Part shown: piece after piece, positions 50,035 to 59,140 of the stretch
How positions within the stretch are numbered: position 1 is the first letter of the stretch
How the letters are laid out: each line of letters opens with the position of its first letter
Assembly: GCA_020633205.1 (NCBI GenBank)
Contig: JACKEB010000011.1
Span: 1,098,501 to 1,162,500 of the forward strand
DNA: 64,000 nucleotides
Source: Polyangiaceae bacterium
Lineage (GTDB): Bacteria; Myxococcota_A; Polyangia; Polyangiales; Polyangiaceae
Direction: 5' to 3'
Made by a program: the position numbers and the translations under genes
The notes under the pieces: generated by a model
The model's database searches: none
Seen by the model: the letters and a program-made list of their open reading frames with translations, nothing else
What the model was told of the DNA's origin: nothing

Positions 50035-52248
50035 TTAACCGTATTTTTGGCTGGCGGAGTTGCTCGCTTCGCCAGAGGACTCGAAGTTTCCGTCGACCTC
50101 CACGCTCCCAGGGGTGATGGAAATGGTGCAGCCCCCGGCCTTGATCGTGATCTTCCCGCTGGCCTGAAACACGACGTTGGCGCCGCTCAGCGTCGCGGCG
50201 CCGCTGTTGTTGATGTTGATCGCCCCCTTGCCGATGTGATCCACCCCGGCGCCGCGAATCAAGCGTGCGCCATAGCTCTCCGTCAGCACGCCGGTGACGT
50301 TCAGCGCGTAGTTGGTGCAGCTCACGACCTTGGGCCCCGCGACCGCCTCGTTGTTCACACCAGCGACACTGACGCCCGAGGTCGATGCTGCCTGGAGTAG
50401 CGCGCCGCCAATCACGGTGACGTTCGAGCCTTTGACCTTGCGCGCTTCACCGCCGACCGGCAGCTCCGTCTTGAGTCCTGCGACACAGCGCACGAGCGTG
50501 GCAGCTTCGATGCCCTGCTCACCGCCCACGCAGAAGATGCGCGCGCCGCCGATGACGATCGTCTCTGCGCCTGCGTTGATGGTCTTGTTGGAGGCCACCT
50601 TCACGTTGCGTGTCCCCACGGAATAGGTTTCGGCGCCCAAGGTGCTCTTCGTGTACACCTGCGCGGTCGCAACGTTGCGGCTCCCACTCACGTTGTGGCT
50701 CTCGCTGGCAGTGACGGTGGTGGTCTTGTCGTTGGCCGTCTTGTCCGTCAGGTCGCTGCCGGCATTGAAGTGCATGCCCTCTTTGCCCTTCGTGTCGTCG
50801 AAGGCCACGCGATTGCCTTTTCCGCCGCCCGCGGGTGTGCTGCGAGTTCCAAACGCGGTGAAGGTCTTTTGCGCAGGCAGGGGGTTTGGGGGAGGGAACA
50901 ACGCGTTCACCATGCGGCCAAGTACCAGCGGCTCGTCGGAGCCTTTACCCCAGTGACCACAGATCACTTCCCAACCAACGCGGGGGATCAGCATGCTGCC
51001 GCTCATGTTGGGTTGAACCACGCGGCACCAGGTGGAGTCCGTGTCCTTGGGAGGAGATGCCGCATCCCGGTCCCCGTCCGCGCCGCGACGATCTGCGTGC
51101 TGACGCAGCTTCACTCGGAGCTGGTCGTCGGGATGGATCTCGTCTCCATCCGCTCCCGCCACCAGTGAACTGGTGATGAACTCGCTGGGTACGGTCTGCT
51201 GCTTGGGGCGGAAGCCCGCTTCGCCAGGGACGGCTTGAAACTCGCACACGAAGCGCTGCTCGCCGCCGGTAGCAGGGGATGCGTCGCTCGTGATTTGACT
51301 GACGTAGCTCACGGAAGTGACGAGCCAGCGCCCGCGCAGTCCGCTCTCATCGGCTTCCACCTCGACGCTCCTGCCTGGCACGAGCTCCCTGCAGGGCGTG
51401 CTCCCCTGCAGGACCCGGGTGTCTTGCCGCAGGGATTCAAGTGTCAGCTGGGCGAGCTGTTTGCCCTGCTCAGTGTCCTTGTAGTCGGCGTGAAACTGGT
51501 AGTACTCAAGCGCTGATTTGTCTCCAGCGGGAGACGCGAGGTCCGCCGACGGCGCTTCGTAGTTCCACTCGTTCAGGAGCACGCTCTCCGTGCGGCGTCG
51601 GTAGCGCAACCGGGCGTCGTTGACAGCGCGGCTGCTCGTCGTGAGCCCGGCTTCGCGGCGCACCAGCAGGGGTGCAGGGTCGCCGTCGAAGGCGTCAGGC
51701 GAATCGAGCAGCACCACGGCGTTCGAGCCGTCCGCAGCGCAGTGGTAGACGATGCCCTCTTCCGCGAGGATGCGTGAAACGAACGTCAGCCTGGACTCCC
51801 AGTGCTGCACGCATTGTCGACGCTTGGCGAGTGCCCTCCCACAGCGATTCTCAACGCGGATCGTCGCTTCCTGAAAGATTTGACTGGCGATCTCGAGCGC
51901 GTCGAGTTCGAGGAAGATCCGCTGATCCTGACCGAGCCCGAGCAACGCCAGCGGTGCCACGAACTCCAGTTCGAGGGCCGCTCGGGTCAGGTGTACGGCG
52001 CGCACGATGCCCTGCTTGACCGGCGCAGGCAGTTCGCAATCTTGGGCAATTTCAGGGCGCAGCCCGAGCGTGCCTCGGCGGCCTAGCCACTCGCGGACCA
52101 GCTGCTCGGGTGGCAGCTCAGCGGCGGTGCTGGCGGCCAGCGGAGCGACTCGCACGAGCGCGACCCACGGGCTGTGGAGGCGTTCCGTGACTTCGACTTC
52201 GACGCCGAGGGTTGGGCAGCCGTCCAGACTGAGTTCATAGTCCATCAC
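50035..52248 (-). CDS. vgrG: T6SS spike protein VgrG (VgrG-1)
   Basis: 737 aa with an N-terminal gp27-like half (CVQHWESRLTFVSRILAEEGI at about 145-165, the VgrG signature of a W/Y-E-S/T segment followed by the LxEEGI block). A gp5 OB-like domain follows (HPDDQLRVKLRQHADRR, then WCRVVQPNMSGSMLIPRVGWE, about 360-430). A long beta helix with short tandem turns runs from about 520. The tail ends FESSGEASNSASQKYG with no extra effector domain. Its start overlaps the stop of VgrG-2 by 4 bases, so both are co-translated. It should form the puncturing spike carrying the PAAR/Rhs cargo encoded downstream. Confidence 0.93.
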   Translation of the reverse strand: MMDYELSLDGCPTLGVEVEVTERLHSPWVALVRVAPLAASTAAELPPEQLVREWLGRRGTLGLRPEIAQDCELPAPVKQGIVRAVHLTRAALELEFVAPLALLGLGQDQRIFLELDALEIASQIFQEATIRVENRCGRALAKRRQCVQHWESRLTFVSRILAEEGIVYHCAADGSNAVVLLDSPDAFDGDPAPLLVRREAGLTTSSRAVNDARLRYRRRTESVLLNEWNYEAPSADLASPAGDKSALEYYQFHADYKDTEQGKQLAQLTLESLRQDTRVLQGSTPCRELVPGRSVEVEADESGLRGRWLVTSVSYVSQITSDASPATGGEQRFVCEFQAVPGEAGFRPKQQTVPSEFITSSLVAGADGDEIHPDDQLRVKLRQHADRRGADGDRDAASPPKDTDSTWCRVVQPNMSGSMLIPRVGWEVICGHWGKGSDEPLVLGRMVNALFPPPNPLPAQKTFTAFGTRSTPAGGGKGNRVAFDDTKGKEGMHFNAGSDLTDKTANDKTTTVTASESHNVSGSRNVATAQVYTKSTLGAETYSVGTRNVKVASNKTINAGAETIVIGGARIFCVGGEQGIEAATLVRCVAGLKTELPVGGEARKVKGSNVTVIGGALLQAASTSGVSVAGVNNEAVAGPKVVSCTNYALNVTGVLTESYGARLIRGAGVDHIGKGAININNSGAATLSGANVVFQASGKITIKAGGCTISITPGSVEVDGNFESSGEASNSASQKYG

Positions 52249-54434
52249 GCGTCCAACTCACTGACTCCCTTGCGGGTGATCGAGCCTTTGACCTCGGAAC
52301 CGACCACCTTCAGGGTGCCGCCGGAGATGGAGCCTCCAGGTGCCGTGAGGCTGGCTGCTTCGATACTGATCGTCGCGCCGTCAAACACGACGTCCGCCGC
52401 GGCGCTCGCGGTCAGCGCGGTCATGCTCAGGTTGATCACCGGCGCCTGCGTGGCGTTGCCCGCGCCTGCTTGTAGGAGACTAGCGCCGGACGTGATGGCT
52501 TTGACGCCGAGGACCTTCTCCTCGTAGTTCACGCAGTTGATCCCGCGTACGGCGCCGACCACGTGTGAGCGAGCTCCAAGCACCGTTTCGTTGGCGCCGG
52601 CACCTGCGGCGTGAATCATGGCCCCGCCGACGAGGTTCGCCAGCGCGGCACACTCGAGGTTTGCGTTGATGCACTGAGTCGCCTGGAGCGCCCCAACCAC
52701 TTCTTGGTACGCCCCGCCTGCCTTGACGATGCGAGAGCCGGTGACCTTGTTGATCTCGACACCACCAATGGTCTCCGAGCGTGCGCCGACCTGGATGGTG
52801 TAGTCCGTGCCTACATCGATGTTGTGGGCGCCGCCGACCGAGTGCGAGTGCGTTTTTGACGTGAGGGTCGATGAAGACGCCACCGTGTGATCCTCGTTTC
52901 CCGCAACCGTCGTGAGGGCGTCGCCACCGACGACCACGCTCTGGTCCTTCGCGGCGTTGATGCTCATCGACTCTTTCCCCGCGGAGTCGCCCATTTTTAG
53001 TTCATTCACGGCGCCACCGCCGGGAGAGCTCGCCGTCTGGAACGAAGTCGAGGCGCTTTGACCCTTTGGCGAGTAGGGCAGCGCAGCCTCCGCGTTGTAA
53101 AGCCGACCCAGGACCCGTGGCTGGTCCGGGTTGCCATGGGCGTACGCGACCAGCACTTCCCAATTCATGCGCGGAAGCAGCATGCTGCCGCCAAGGTTCT
53201 GTTGCATGGTCCGCGCCCAGGTCGAGGTGGTGTCATCCATGGTGTCGCTACGGTCCCAGGGGAACTTCAACTTGACCGCGCCCAGGTCGTCGACATGGAT
53301 TTCTTCCCCGGCTGGCCCCGTTACCGTCGCCGGCTCAAGCCCCGGTAGCGTTGGCCACTCCGGAATGGCTGGTCGGAAGAAGCGCCCTGCGGGCACCATC
53401 AAGACCCGGTTCGTGTAGCCCGCCGCTTGCTCCTTGCCAGGCGTGGACTCGACGAAGCGATGCTCCACGGAAACGATCAAGTAGCGCTGATTTAGCTCCG
53501 TTTGCTCCGAGTACAGCTCGAAGATGCGCCCCGGCTGCAACCTGACGCAGTCCGAGGAGCCCCTGGCAACGAGCTCGAAGCGCCTCAGCTGATCCAGGCG
53601 CGCCCGCGCCCGCTGCGCTGCTTGGTCTCCGTTGACGAGCCTGGCGGGGTAGGCGAAGTAGAGACCCTCGCCGTCCTCGAGCTTGCCTTCGATAGGGACC
53701 TCGGGCTGGCGCACGTCGTCGTCTCGCAAGTGGACATTTCCGGTGCACCAGTTGGCTTCCAGTTCGAACTCAGTGAACTGCCGAAGCTGGGTGTGCGCCG
53801 CTCCATCCTCGAACGGCAACACGGCATCGCCTTCGATGTCCACGCAGGCCTCGAGAGTGTCCGCCAAGACCCAAATGGGTGCCTCTTGCTCCGTATCAAA
53901 CCATGCGGAAATTCCCTCGTCCGCGAGCAGACGCAGTGCGTGGTCCCACTCCGTCTCGGCATACTGCACGCACTGGGGACGAGGCTCGTAAGCTTGGCTG
54001 AGGCGCACATCTAGCTCGCCTCCCCCCAACCCCTGATTCTCGAGCAAGCTCTCGACAATCTGCTGGGTGCTCTTGTCAACCCAGATCGCGTGGCCGGTGC
54101 GCTCCGCCAGTAGCTGGATCCGGGGGACCAGACTGAGTTCGATGCGTAGCTCACCGTTGATGGTTTCTTCCACCAACTCGACCGCCAGGATCATCAACGG
54201 CAGGGTGCGGGTGTGTGACTCACGACGGTCCACGAGGGCGACCGTCGCCGCCTTACCAAACAACTGATCGAGTCCGCGGGGATCCAGGCCCAGCACGTCC
54301 TCCGTGGTCGTGAACTCCACTTCCAGCGTCGAGAGCTCATTCATCGCCTCTCGGCCTCCGAGGCGCAGGACTTGAAAAGTTGCGTCCACTCCCTCGACCA
54401 CCAGGTCGACTTGAATCGATGCGTGGTCGCTCAC
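52245..54434 (-). CDS. vgrG: T6SS spike protein VgrG (VgrG-2)
   Basis: 729 aa, first gene of the VgrG-1/PAAR/Rhs operon. gp27-like half with CVQYAETEWDHALRLLADEG at about residues 155-175, an OB-type part with EEIHVDDLGAVKLKFPWDRS and TMQQNLGGSMLLPRMNWEVL, and a beta helix from about 470 (VVVGGDALTTVAGNEDHTVA). Shares little with VgrG-1 outside the signature blocks. No effector extension. Two VgrGs in direct succession could form hetero-trimers (inference). Confidence 0.93.
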   Translation of the reverse strand: MSDHASIQVDLVVEGVDATFQVLRLGGREAMNELSTLEVEFTTTEDVLGLDPRGLDQLFGKAATVALVDRRESHTRTLPLMILAVELVEETINGELRIELSLVPRIQLLAERTGHAIWVDKSTQQIVESLLENQGLGGGELDVRLSQAYEPRPQCVQYAETEWDHALRLLADEGISAWFDTEQEAPIWVLADTLEACVDIEGDAVLPFEDGAAHTQLRQFTEFELEANWCTGNVHLRDDDVRQPEVPIEGKLEDGEGLYFAYPARLVNGDQAAQRARARLDQLRRFELVARGSSDCVRLQPGRIFELYSEQTELNQRYLIVSVEHRFVESTPGKEQAAGYTNRVLMVPAGRFFRPAIPEWPTLPGLEPATVTGPAGEEIHVDDLGAVKLKFPWDRSDTMDDTTSTWARTMQQNLGGSMLLPRMNWEVLVAYAHGNPDQPRVLGRLYNAEAALPYSPKGQSASTSFQTASSPGGGAVNELKMGDSAGKESMSINAAKDQSVVVGGDALTTVAGNEDHTVASSSTLTSKTHSHSVGGAHNIDVGTDYTIQVGARSETIGGVEINKVTGSRIVKAGGAYQEVVGALQATQCINANLECAALANLVGGAMIHAAGAGANETVLGARSHVVGAVRGINCVNYEEKVLGVKAITSGASLLQAGAGNATQAPVINLSMTALTASAAADVVFDGATISIEAASLTAPGGSISGGTLKVVGSEVKGSITRKGVSELDA

Positions 54435-54469
54435 TGGTCACTCTCCGGAATTTGTAACAAGATGCTGCC

Positions 54470-55048
54470 GTGGCACGGCTCACACTGGACCAGTACGCGC
54501 GGGTGAATCTCGCTTTGACCCTGGTGCGGTTGCCGCCGGATAGTGTGTTCGCTGCAGAGCAGATCACCGCTGACGAGTGGGAGGCGCTCAAGGCGCCCAT
54601 CGAACAGCGGTTGATGGAGGCTGACGTCGACGATCCCTTCCAGGACGAGTACAGCGCGGCGAGCGAGTCGGCGCTGGGCCACTTCTCCAGGGCATTGCCG
54701 CCGCTGGACAGTGACGCTCATGCTTGGTTCGCTTTCCTGAAGGCTTACGGAGAGTCGAGTGATCCCCCCTTGGTGCTGCGTCAGCTCGGGCTGCTCGAAG
54801 TCGATCTGATGAACCTCAACGCCTTGTGGGCGAGGCAGCTCCCGGCGCTGGAGCCCGCCCAGCGCAGTCAGGCGTTGGGCGCGCCAGCCGCGCTGCCGAA
54901 TATTCATGTGGAAACGATGGGGTATCCACCGGTGGGCGATCCAATCGGCCCGCTGCGTCAGCTGCAAGTCGCGCCGCCCGAAGAACCGGAAGCCGCTGCG
55001 GTGGTGCCCGTGTTTGCTCCACTGCCTAGCGGAGAAGACGAAGACTGA
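54470..55048 (+). CDS. Conserved hypothetical protein, paralogue of the 62219 gene
   Basis: 192 aa from a GTG at 54470. Begins ARLTLDQYARVNLALTLVRL; core blocks ADEWEALKAPIEQRLME and HAWFAFLKAYGESSDPPLVL, then LGLLEVDLMNLNALWARQLP. A Pro/Ala/Glu-rich tail follows. The gene at 62219 has the same blocks (LSLDQYARVVTALELL; WQELKAPLEARLEG; LAWFAFLKCFGESSNPSRL), so the two are paralogues; both sit on the plus strand within or beside the minus-strand VgrG operons. No known domain recognised. Probably a T6SS-linked accessory or adaptor (inference from context). The start is only 35 bp from the VgrG-2 start. Confidence 0.7.
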   Translation: MARLTLDQYARVNLALTLVRLPPDSVFAAEQITADEWEALKAPIEQRLMEADVDDPFQDEYSAASESALGHFSRALPPLDSDAHAWFAFLKAYGESSDPPLVLRQLGLLEVDLMNLNALWARQLPALEPAQRSQALGAPAALPNIHVETMGYPPVGDPIGPLRQLQVAPPEEPEAAAVVPVFAPLPSGEDED

Positions 55049-55053
55049 GCTCT

Positions 55054-56052
55054 TCACGCTGCCTCCGGATCAATCTGCAGGTCTCGCAGCGGATTCGTGC
55101 GAAGCAAGCGAAAGCGCTCCCTCGCCACGACTTCGATGCGACGCTCGTCGGGTGAAATCACCAAGGTGTCGATCTCGGGCCGCCGTAGCTCCGGCTTGCC
55201 CTGGTCGCGGTAGCCGCGGATCGCAAGGGCCAGGTCCGGCAGCTGAAAACGCAACAGGCGCTCCGGCGTGAGCCCGAGCAACGCCACCGAGTCTCGCGCG
55301 CTCAGTCTTCGACTCAGCATCAAGCTTGGGTGCGCCTGATTGTTGTAGCGCAGGCTGAAGTCCTTCGGAGTCAGCGGCATGCGCTGCTTGAAGTACACCT
55401 CGTCGAGGGTGCCAAAGGAGCTCTTCCGAGGCTCCCAGTACGCCATGACCGGGGCATAGCCCATGGGAGTATGAGCATCCTTCGCGCTTTGAAATGGCTT
55501 GCTTGGATGCTCGATTTGAGGCGCGAGCGTGCCGTCGAGGGACTTTGGGTTGGACGTCACCCCAACGCCAGCGGGGTTGCGCTCTTCGACTCGCTGCAGA
55601 TCTTCCGACATCCCGCCGTAGGCTTTCTCGTAGATCAGCGCGACGCGATCCGTGGTGACGGCGTTACCGATGCGCACGCTGCCGAGCACGCTCTCGTAGT
55701 GCCGCGGACCATGGACGAGCAAAGGCGCGGACACTTCACCCACCTGCACATTGGTGGTGACTTGGGTCTCGCCTGGCGCGAAGTAGGCGTGGCCCGCGAT
55801 GATCACGTCGCTGCCTTGCTTCTCTGGAATCACATCCGCGGGGAGACGCGCACTGGGCGCGTCGTCACGCTCACCCGTGAGCTCCTCTGTGTAGCGCATC
55901 GCAATCTGTTCGTCCGCGGGCGTGCAACGGCCATCCTGCTGGATGTCGTAGGTCGCCTTGACCACCAGGGTGAGAGCCTCGGAGCCGCCCTCGGGCTCGC
56001 TCCACTGGTGCCACATCTCTGCAACCTGAAAGCGAGTGTTGTTGTAGATCAT
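55054..56052 (-). CDS. DUF2169 domain protein (T6SS effector adaptor type)
   Basis: 332 aa, ATG at 56052. Matches the DUF2169 plan: NNTRFQVAEMWHQWSEPEGG with LTLVVKATYDI at the start, HAYFAPGETQVTTNVQVGE in the middle, EKAYGGMSEDLQRVEERNPAG and NPKSLDGTLAPQIEHPSKPF, and YFKQRMPLTPKDFSLRYNNQ. DUF2169 proteins are found next to VgrG and PAAR genes and act as adaptors that load effectors onto the spike. It is the last gene of the VgrG-3 operon. No signal peptide. Confidence 0.85.
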   Translation of the reverse strand: MIYNNTRFQVAEMWHQWSEPEGGSEALTLVVKATYDIQQDGRCTPADEQIAMRYTEELTGERDDAPSARLPADVIPEKQGSDVIIAGHAYFAPGETQVTTNVQVGEVSAPLLVHGPRHYESVLGSVRIGNAVTTDRVALIYEKAYGGMSEDLQRVEERNPAGVGVTSNPKSLDGTLAPQIEHPSKPFQSAKDAHTPMGYAPVMAYWEPRKSSFGTLDEVYFKQRMPLTPKDFSLRYNNQAHPSLMLSRRLSARDSVALLGLTPERLLRFQLPDLALAIRGYRDQGKPELRRPEIDTLVISPDERRIEVVARERFRLLRTNPLRDLQIDPEAA

Positions 56053-56061
56053 CTCTAGCTC

Positions 56062-57870
56062 TCAGATCCTCGCGGAGCTAACGCCAGCGGGTTTGGGGGT
56101 GAGGCCAGTTGGCGATGCGCTGCTCGGCGTCCCATGGCGCTGTCGCGTGTGACAGTAGTAGTCACCGGGGCGCAGCTTGGACCCCACGTTGCCGAGGCCG
56201 CTGAGCAAGTCGCCGAGGGCCGGCTTGAGCACATCATCCCAATCGCTCAAGCTGGGCACGGCGATGCCACCGAGGCGCACGCAGAGCTCGTCCAGGCGCA
56301 TGCCGAGGCCGCGCCGAGAGAGCTCCGCCCGCTGCACTTCACTGGTCAAGCAACTGGGCTGCCACGGTCGCCCCCAGCGATAGCGCACACCGCTCTGCAA
56401 GTTGAGCTGTCGCAAGTGACGTTTCCATGCGGATGGAATCTTCGCCAGGTCTTCATGGATGGGGCCGAGCAGCACTTGAAGTGCGTTTGCGGCGTCGTCC
56501 TCCAGGTCCTCCTGCTCGAGGGCGTGCAGCAAGTAGGCGTACGACTCGGGGATTCCGAACAGCGCCGCGCACTCCAGGGTGTACGCGGTCGGGGGTCGGC
56601 TCTGCAGAATGTGCGAGAACAGTCCGGCGTCGTTCAGATCGCCAAACCACAACAGCAGTTCCAGAGCGCGCTCGCCGATGGCGTCGAGCAATCGCCCGTC
56701 GCTGCGCAAGACGAGGTAGGGCGCGGCTGAACCGCAGAGCGCCAGGCAACGCGCAGCCTCGAAGCTGACGCGGCCGCTCACGCCGCCCAGCAGCAGCTGC
56801 TCCACCGCCGGCGCCAGCTCCGGTGGGATGTGCTGGGCTCTGGCCAAACCCCGCAGCGCGGACACGACGACGCACGGATTGGGGTCCACGAGCCACTGGC
56901 AGAGCGCCAACGGCTCGAGCTCTGGTGGCTTTCCAAGGCGTCTCCCGCCAAGCTCGATTGCGACAGCGCGCAGGACCGGTGAAGGCGCGCGTTGCCAATG
57001 CTGGATGAGAGCCTGGTGCTCTGGTCGCGAGACGAGCTCGAGCGCATCAGCGACCGCCTCCACTTCCGCGTGGGCGTCTGCCGGTAGGTCTTGAATCAAT
57101 GCCCCGAGGATACGAAAGATGCCTGCGCCAGAGCACACGGACAAAGCGTAGCCCACGGCGAAGCCTCGGTACGGATCGGAACTCGCTGTGTCGTCCCACC
57201 ACCAGGCCCGAAGATGGGAAGGGGCGTCCGCGCCAGCGACCGTGAAGGCGTCACCGAGCCGCAGGATGCGCTGCTCCTCATTGCCTGATTCATCCATGCG
57301 TCGATCGAGGCGGTGGCGCGAAAGCATGCTGATGTCATCGAGGCAGCTGTGGACAGCGCGCTCCGCGACTTCGTGGTGCTCCAGCGTTCGGGCGACGCTG
57401 AAGTCGACCTGCACGAGACGGCTCGTACGGGCTTCAGCTCTGACGAACGCGCCATCGTCATCCGCAGGGGGAGGCAGCAGCTGCTGGATGCGCGGGCGCC
57501 GGCGTGAGGCGCGAAAGCCACTCGCCAGCCAGCTCTGGTTGCCAATGACATTGCCCACTTCGCACCAGTCGGTGGCGTACACCGCGCCGACACAGGCGTT
57601 GTAGGCCTCCCGAAGCGCGGCGGTGTGCGAGGGGGCGAGCAAGCCGGCCACGACCAGCGTCATGACCAGCTGCTGTGCCCGGGCCGCACTGTGCGCGAGC
57701 TCCCGCGTCGGCGCGTTCGCGCGAGCCAGGGTAACCAGGCACTGCTGCAGCTCCTGCACGATACCGGTCGCGTTGTGGGGCGCGGTCGCGACCATGCTCA
57801 GCGCGTCATGCAGCGCCTCGAGGTTCGCTGTCGCTCGCTCCCAGGATGCCGCGGTCGGATCAGCGAGCAC
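56062..57870 (-). CDS. HEAT-like protein, TIGR02270-type, T6SS-associated
   Basis: 602 aa, alpha-helical. The N-terminal half contains WCEVGNVIGNQSWLASGFRA; from about residue 280 there is a repeat-like array of helices with short turns (WLVDPNPCVVVSALRGLARA, LLGGVSGRVSFEAARCLALC, ELLLWFGDLNDAGLFSHILQ), as in HEAT/PBS-lyase repeats. This plan agrees with the TIGR02270 family, which is found near T6SS genes. It overlaps the next upstream gene by 11 bp and precedes DUF2169 by 9 bp. A binding or scaffold role in effector loading is plausible, not shown. Confidence 0.72.
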   Translation of the reverse strand: MLADPTAASWERATANLEALHDALSMVATAPHNATGIVQELQQCLVTLARANAPTRELAHSAARAQQLVMTLVVAGLLAPSHTAALREAYNACVGAVYATDWCEVGNVIGNQSWLASGFRASRRRPRIQQLLPPPADDDGAFVRAEARTSRLVQVDFSVARTLEHHEVAERAVHSCLDDISMLSRHRLDRRMDESGNEEQRILRLGDAFTVAGADAPSHLRAWWWDDTASSDPYRGFAVGYALSVCSGAGIFRILGALIQDLPADAHAEVEAVADALELVSRPEHQALIQHWQRAPSPVLRAVAIELGGRRLGKPPELEPLALCQWLVDPNPCVVVSALRGLARAQHIPPELAPAVEQLLLGGVSGRVSFEAARCLALCGSAAPYLVLRSDGRLLDAIGERALELLLWFGDLNDAGLFSHILQSRPPTAYTLECAALFGIPESYAYLLHALEQEDLEDDAANALQVLLGPIHEDLAKIPSAWKRHLRQLNLQSGVRYRWGRPWQPSCLTSEVQRAELSRRGLGMRLDELCVRLGGIAVPSLSDWDDVLKPALGDLLSGLGNVGSKLRPGDYYCHTRQRHGTPSSASPTGLTPKPAGVSSARI

Positions 57871-59140
57871 GCGTCGCTCCGCTGGTGTGTTGCGTTTCCG
57901 TTTGGATCTGAGTCATCAGGGCGAGCAGCCCGCGGTTCCCGTCGGGCGAGACGTTCCACACGCACGAGGTGAGCAGGTTTCCGTCCTTTGGCTCCTTGAG
58001 TCCGAGGCGGGTGGCGGCCACGCTGTACACGATCGACACCACCACGGCCGCGGCTCCGACGCGGCCGAAGACGGTCTCCACGTCGAGGGAGTCGAACTCG
58101 TCCGCGACCTTGGCGCGACAGCGACAGAGCGCCATCTCCCACTCTCGAGAGCGAAACAGCGAGCTGCGGGTTGGCCCAATCAGCCAGTCTGGGCGTATCG
58201 CTGCGCTCAGCGTCTCGAGCAAGTACGTCATGACGAGGCCGTCCTGCAGGACGTCGTTGTGCTCGTTCGCCGGGGCCTTGGCTGAGCCAGTCGCCACGAG
58301 GCGAGCGATGTGGGAGGAGCTGAGCGCGCCGAGCGCGGTGCCCGACAGGCGTGAGCTACGCATCGAAGTGGGCGGCTCCGAGAGCGTGCCGCCAGAGGCG
58401 AGACCCTGCGACGTGAAGTAGCTCTGACGCAGGTTGCTCTCAGGCGCTTTGGTGCCGAGGCGTGAGCTCCCGAGACGACTGCGGCTCAGCGAGTCCGCGG
58501 CGGCACTTGGCGATTTCGCAGTGAACAGCACCGCGGCGGCCGCCTCCGCCTTCAGTGGAGGCAGCGGTTCCCACGGGGTCACCGGTTGGGTGACCTCGCG
58601 CTCTGCGGACTCCACGCTGAAGAAGCTATCCACGGCGAGCAACAACGCGGCCGCTGCTCCGCCTTTCATTGTCGTGTGGATTTCCTTGAGTGCGTCCATC
58701 GTGGCGGCCTCGCCGAACAGGGTCCGCACGTTGGAAGGCGAGAGGCGCTTCCACAGTTCTTGGCTGATGCTGGCTGCAGTCAGCTCGCTGAAGTCGTCAC
58801 GAGGGCAAGGCAGAATCAGCCAGAGTTCGGGGCACACCGGCTCGTCTCCGGTTTGATTCGCGAGCAACGGCTCCAGCGCCTCGCGGGCTGCGCGTTCGGC
58901 CATGCGCAGGCAGCGCTCGCTGAGCGGCAGTTCTGCCTCGAGCCAAGGGCAGCGGTTGATCTGAATCGGTTCTGGATCATCGCCCTCGATCTCGGCGGGT
59001 TTGAAGAACGGGGTTGGCACGCCCGGTTCGACGCTGGCATCGGAGAAGAACAGCGACTCGAGTAGGTTCGAGCCCGACGCCGTCACCAGCCCGAGACCGC
59101 TGATGTTGAGTGAGACGATGCTTGTGGCTGCGTTGGACAT
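57860..59140 (-). CDS. Thiolase-fold-like (KS-like) T6SS-associated protein
   Basis: 426 aa from the ATG at 59140, which overlaps the VgrG-3 stop (TGATG). The frame extends upstream to 59572, but that part is out of frame with VgrG and has no support. The start SLNISGLGLVTASGSNLLES resembles the first strand of beta-ketoacyl synthases. Around the middle AAALLLAVDSFFSVESAERE could correspond to the mid-domain of such folds. No catalytic Cys/His set is recognisable, and a Ser/Arg-rich stretch (ADSLSRSRLGSSRLG) interrupts the sequence. KS-like proteins occur in T6SS clusters of myxobacteria. Assignment to the thiolase fold is tentative. Confidence 0.5.
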   Translation of the reverse strand: MSNAATSIVSLNISGLGLVTASGSNLLESLFFSDASVEPGVPTPFFKPAEIEGDDPEPIQINRCPWLEAELPLSERCLRMAERAAREALEPLLANQTGDEPVCPELWLILPCPRDDFSELTAASISQELWKRLSPSNVRTLFGEAATMDALKEIHTTMKGGAAAALLLAVDSFFSVESAEREVTQPVTPWEPLPPLKAEAAAAVLFTAKSPSAAADSLSRSRLGSSRLGTKAPESNLRQSYFTSQGLASGGTLSEPPTSMRSSRLSGTALGALSSSHIARLVATGSAKAPANEHNDVLQDGLVMTYLLETLSAAIRPDWLIGPTRSSLFRSREWEMALCRCRAKVADEFDSLDVETVFGRVGAAAVVVSIVYSVAATRLGLKEPKDGNLLTSCVWNVSPDGNRGLLALMTQIQTETQHTSGATRAR

